Shown: one piece after another, positions 60,976 through 64,000 of the stretch
Position numbering within the stretch: the first letter of the stretch is position 1
Layout: every line of letters begins with the position of its first letter
DNA from: Hymenobacter citatus
Lineage (GTDB): Bacteria > Bacteroidota > Bacteroidia > Cytophagales > Hymenobacteraceae
Direction: 5' to 3'
Length of the DNA: 64,000 nt
Assembly: GCF_014333615.1 (NCBI RefSeq)
Contig: NZ_JACSCY010000002.1
Coordinates: 372,001-436,000, forward strand
Notes under the pieces: generated by a model
The model's input: the letters and a program-made list of their open reading frames with translations, nothing else
The model's database searches: none
Told to the model about the DNA's origin: nothing
Program-made: the position numbers and the translations under genes

Positions 60976-61473
60976 TTACGAGTGGCCCAACTCCGCCACG
61001 GCGGGCAGTTCTTTGTTAGGGCGGGCAGGCGCTTGGGCATCCTCGGCTACCATGGCCGAAGTTTCTTCCCACGACTTGAAGTGCTCCAGCTCCACCCGGA
61101 AACGGTCCATAAACCAGGCAATCAGCGCGGCGTCGTCCAAAAAGCCCAGGATGGGTAGGGCGTCGGGCACCAAGTCAATCGGCGACAGTACGTAAAGCAG
61201 TACTGCCAGCCCCGATATGGCCGTCGTTTTGGAAAGTTCGCGGTAAGAGCCATTGATGAACGCCGTTACCAGCCGAATTAGCAGCCGGCCCACATCAATT
61301 ACCTGCTGAATAGGACCTTTCTTGCTGTCCTGGTCGTCCAGCTTCTGGGCTACGTCGTGCAGGGCCGTAGCCACCAGAAAAGGCTTGCCCAGCATCTTGG
61401 TGGCACGCCCCATAAAAGCAGAGAAAGCAGCGTTTTTAGCGATTTTAAAACCTTTTTCGGCAAGTGTAGCCAT
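60976..61473 (-). CDS. DUF1232 (YkvA-like) protein
   Basis: A 165-residue protein with one hydrophobic segment. ISGLAVLLYVLSPIDLVPDA, followed by LPILGFLDDAALIAWFM, is the DUF1232 hallmark, an amphipathic membrane-associated module with paired Asp. N- and C-terminal parts are helical and charged. Function unknown. Convergent with the DUF421 gene. Confidence 0.87.
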   Translation of the reverse strand: MATLAEKGFKIAKNAAFSAFMGRATKMLGKPFLVATALHDVAQKLDDQDSKKGPIQQVIDVGRLLIRLVTAFINGSYRELSKTTAISGLAVLLYVLSPIDLVPDALPILGFLDDAALIAWFMDRFRVELEHFKSWEETSAMVAEDAQAPARPNKELPAVAELGHS

Positions 61474-61550
61474 GAGGAGAAAAGTGAAGGATGAAAGTAC
61501 AAGCTGGTGTACGTAGCCCCTCCGGTCGCCGTTGTATCAGGTGCCGCACA

Positions 61551-61584
61551 CAAAAAGAGCCCGCCGGTTGCGGCGGGCTCTTTT
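61551..61584 (-). terminator. Terminator after the exported nuclease gene
   Basis: Stem AAAAGAGCCCGCCGG / CGGCGGGCTCTTTT region with a TTG loop; T run on the minus strand. It lies 22 bases past the nuclease stop. Confidence 0.88.
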
Positions 61585-61605
61585 GCAAGGGCGCAGTTGA
61601 TGACG

Positions 61606-64000
61606 CTACTGTTTGATGAAGCGCTTCACGTAGGTCTGTGTGCCGCCATCCACCTGGATGATGTACATGCCAGCTTTCAGCTGAGTCAGGTTCTGGTTCA
61701 ATTGCTGATTCAGTTGCTCCAGCGAGCCGGTGCCCGTTGCCACCTGGCGGCCATCTACGGACGATACGCGCAGGTGCAGCGTCTTAGACGTCGGCTCGGG
61801 TAGGCTCAAGCGCACGGCGCTGGTCACCGGATTCGGATACACGTCGAACTGCTTGCTGGCTGTTGCTTGTTTGGTAGGCAGCGTGGCCTGCGCAAAGCTA
61901 AAGCGCGTGAGCACTGGGTAATGGTCACTGGTGGTGTTGCCGAAGTCCGCAACCTGTGCGGCTACGTCGGAGCGGATTTGCACGGAGTTCGACACATAGT
62001 AAGCGGCCATTTCGCTGGATACTATCACGTTGTCAATCACCGAGCTGTAGTCTACTGTCGAGCGTTGGCCGGCCACCGCCAGGGGTAGGGTAAGGGCTTG
62101 GTAGTTAGCGGCATCGTTGAGGAATACGCTGTACGACGAAGCCGTAGTGGGTGTACCGGTAGCAATGGTGCGGTACAGGTCGTCGTTGTAGTCACCCAAA
62201 ATCACCACGTTGGCCGTCGCATAATCAGCATCTAGCAGGGCTTTGAGGCCCGTGGCCCCGCCTACCCGGCGGTTGTACGACTCCAGCGAGCCGGCCGCAT
62301 CGCTCTCATTAGCTTTGGCATGAATCACGATGAAGGTTACGGGCTTGGTCTGGCCGTTCATGGTCACGTTGGCCGTCATCAGGTAGGGGAAACGGCCCGA
62401 GGCCCAGTAGTTGTACTGGTCGCAGGAAGTGCACTGCAAGGGGTTCGAGAAGGTAGGGTTGGCTACTACGCTGGTGCGGTACACAAAGGCCAGCTTCTGG
62501 GCCGTGCCAAACGTGTTGCCGCTCACGTACTCCGATACCTTGTAACGGTAGCCGCCCGGCATCTGGCGCACCACGGTGCCCAGGCGCACGGTGTCCACAA
62601 TTTCAGCCAGCGCAATTACGTCGGCATTCAGAGCAGAAAGGGTAGCCAGGGCGTTGGCTTGCTGCAAGTTGTCGTCGGCGGGGTTTTGGGCCGACGAGCC
62701 AAACCACTCGATGTTCCAGTTCACTACGTCCAGCGTCACGGCGGGGTCTACGCTGTTGCCGTACAGCATCACTGTGCGGCTGTCGGCGCCGGTTGTGGCC
62801 ACGCTCAGCGGAGTGCTGTAGCTGGCAGCGGCCTGAGCGGGCGCAAAGCGCACCGTGACGGTAGCCGTGTTGGCCTCTGCGGCGGTATAAGAAACGGTAT
62901 TGCTGAAAGCGGTACCGTCCTTGGAAACCTGGAAAACCGGGCTTTGCGAAGTGATGGTAACCGGCCCCGTCAGGTTGCGGGCCGACAGGGCAAAGGTACG
63001 CGTGGCAGCAGTAGCGGCGCCTACCATCTGGTAGCCAAAGTCCAGGCGAGAGGTCGATGCCGATAGCAGCACCTGCGCGGGCGTGCTGGAGTTTTGCAGG
63101 CGGATATCGTCCAGCGTCCAGCGGGCGGCGGCGCTAGTGGTGCTGGTATACACAAAGGCCACGTGCACGTTGCTACCCTTGTAGGCCGAGAGGTCTACGT
63201 TGTCGGTCAGCATCCAGGCGTCAGCAGAGGCGAAGGGTACGGGTAGGGTCGTCCAGGTAACGCCGGCGGCGCTAGGCGAGCCAGTACCCGAGTAATTGGT
63301 AGAAACGCGTAGCGACAAGCCCGGGCCCGTGAAAGCCACTCGGCTCCAGAATGAAAACAACGGGTTCTGAAAGTTGCTCAGATCAAATGCTGGCGAGATA
63401 AACCAGTCTTCGTTTTCGCGGGCGCTACCGGAGTAGCCGTTGATCTGCACGCCATTGGGGGCCGAAGCCGTGCCCGAGGCGTCTGCGGCATTGTGGCCGA
63501 AAGTGGTGCAGCCCCAGGTTTGGTCGCCGGTTATGCTGAACTGCGTCCAGCCATCAAACGAGGTAGCGGAAGCTGGGCACTCATCGAATGCAAACAAATT
63601 GTTGTTTGGGTCGACGCCCGTGCCGCTTACCGCCACTGTTTTATCAGTGGCGCCGGCCGTGCTGTTGGTGATGGTACCCGATACAAAACCAGCCGCGGTT
63701 GGCACAAAGCGCACGTACACGGTTTGTGGCGTAGCTAACTCAGCCACAGTGTAGGTCAGAGTAGAGCCAAAGGTGCCGGTGGCAGTTTTAGAAACACTGA
63801 AACCTGCTGGCGCTGTAACCGTGGTGGCGTCCGTGAGGTTGGCGCCCGTGAGTGCGTAGCCGACTACAGTTGAGGTAGCTGCCAGATTAATACGGCCAAA
63901 TCCTATGCCGTTCGGCAACACGGTCAGGGTAGGCGCATCGGGTGCCGTAGCAGTCCAGGTCAGCGAGAAATCGTCGATGGCAGAGGACGCACGGGTATTG
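61606..64000 (-). CDS. Exported endonuclease/exonuclease/phosphatase-family protein with T9SS sorting domain, 5' end cut by window
   Basis: The frame is open to the right edge (residues SSAIDDFSLTWTATA precede the first in-window GTG), so the N-terminus is missing. About 797 residues are visible. Order: repeated immunoglobulin-like or choice-of-anchor segments (TLTYTVAELATPQTVYVRFV and VSYTAAEANTATVTVRFAPA), a jelly-roll-like segment (DEDWFISPAFDL-like NEDWFISPAFDLSNFQ), an EEP nuclease domain from about residue 420 (LDVVNWNIEWFG, LNADVIALAEI, VVILGDYNDDLY, NTTSDHYPV), and a C-terminal type IX sorting domain (FDVYPNPVTSAVRLSL to YVKRFIKQ). It should be secreted to act on extracellular nucleic acid or phosphoesters. 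Confidence 0.88.
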   Translation of the reverse strand, partial: NTRASSAIDDFSLTWTATAPDAPTLTVLPNGIGFGRINLAATSTVVGYALTGANLTDATTVTAPAGFSVSKTATGTFGSTLTYTVAELATPQTVYVRFVPTAAGFVSGTITNSTAGATDKTVAVSGTGVDPNNNLFAFDECPASATSFDGWTQFSITGDQTWGCTTFGHNAADASGTASAPNGVQINGYSGSARENEDWFISPAFDLSNFQNPLFSFWSRVAFTGPGLSLRVSTNYSGTGSPSAAGVTWTTLPVPFASADAWMLTDNVDLSAYKGSNVHVAFVYTSTTSAAARWTLDDIRLQNSSTPAQVLLSASTSRLDFGYQMVGAATAATRTFALSARNLTGPVTITSQSPVFQVSKDGTAFSNTVSYTAAEANTATVTVRFAPAQAAASYSTPLSVATTGADSRTVMLYGNSVDPAVTLDVVNWNIEWFGSSAQNPADDNLQQANALATLSALNADVIALAEIVDTVRLGTVVRQMPGGYRYKVSEYVSGNTFGTAQKLAFVYRTSVVANPTFSNPLQCTSCDQYNYWASGRFPYLMTANVTMNGQTKPVTFIVIHAKANESDAAGSLESYNRRVGGATGLKALLDADYATANVVILGDYNDDLYRTIATGTPTTASSYSVFLNDAANYQALTLPLAVAGQRSTVDYSSVIDNVIVSSEMAAYYVSNSVQIRSDVAAQVADFGNTTSDHYPVLTRFSFAQATLPTKQATASKQFDVYPNPVTSAVRLSLPEPTSKTLHLRVSSVDGRQVATGTGSLEQLNQQLNQNLTQLKAGMYIIQVDGGTQTYVKRFIKQ

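Noticed and set aside
1..64000. tRNA, rRNA or riboswitch genes
   Set aside because: No cloverleaf, rRNA segment or known riboswitch core was recognised in the spaces read.

Overview
The window looks like a chromosomal segment of a GC-rich member of the Bacteroidota, most like Hymenobacter or a close relative. The evidence is a SusC/SusD polysaccharide locus with an ECF sigma/FecR pair, a type IX secretion C-terminal domain, an S46 peptidase, GH97/GH92/GH76 enzymes, a GTxxTTTG-like style of promoter (TAnnTTTG -7 boxes) and little sign of Shine-Dalgarno sites. The genus is inferred from gene content and style, not from a search. No rRNA, tRNA, CRISPR array, transposase or phage gene was seen.

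Layout. 1-4063: a cation/proton antiporter cut by the left edge, a CLC chloride channel with CBS domains and an MscS channel. 4141-14141: a minus-strand phenylacetate degradation cluster (epoxidase subunits paaA, B, C, D, E; paaG, a PaaH-type dehydrogenase, paaZ, an extra crotonase) headed by a TetR regulator; paaK, paaJ and paaI are not here. 14429-17228: class II aldolase, a PAP2 phosphatase and a yeast-type cytosine deaminase. 17407-20427: an AddB-like nuclease, whose AddA-like partner lies 20 kb away at 40707-44141. 20485-35616: a secreted esterase, then a polysaccharide utilisation locus running sigma, FecR, SusC (with STN domain), SusD, SusE, GH76, GH92, GH97, which I read as an alpha-mannan (fungal or yeast wall) system. 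35716-40644: an isoquinoline-oxidoreductase-type molybdoenzyme pair, a VKOR-like membrane protein and an MFS exporter. 44194-44943: an AT-rich orphan lipoprotein. 45575-48092: a cold-shock module (Csp and a DEAD-box helicase). 49277-51024: a xenorhodopsin of the Anabaena sensory rhodopsin type followed by a Brp/Blh retinal-forming oxygenase. 51021-64000: assorted metabolic and envelope genes, a DPP11-type S46 peptidase and a T9SS-exported nuclease cut by the right edge.

The strongest non-gene signal is a set of long inverted repeats that fill many intergenic spaces. They belong to several sequence families, occur after stop codons in convergent and co-directional spaces, and were not seen in any divergent (promoter-only) space. 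In three convergent pairs the palindrome runs from one stop codon to the other. A related feature is tracts of 7- or 8-base units, each carrying a stop triplet, that begin at the stop codon of the preceding gene. In the paa cluster nearly every gene junction carries one of these dyads, and one of them supplies the N-terminal codons of PaaD.

The most interesting protein system is the xenorhodopsin-blh pair, because it keeps the Anabaena-type signature (Pro in place of the usual counter-ion Asp before the retinal Lys) and so is expected to be a photosensor or an inward proton pump rather than an ordinary outward pump.
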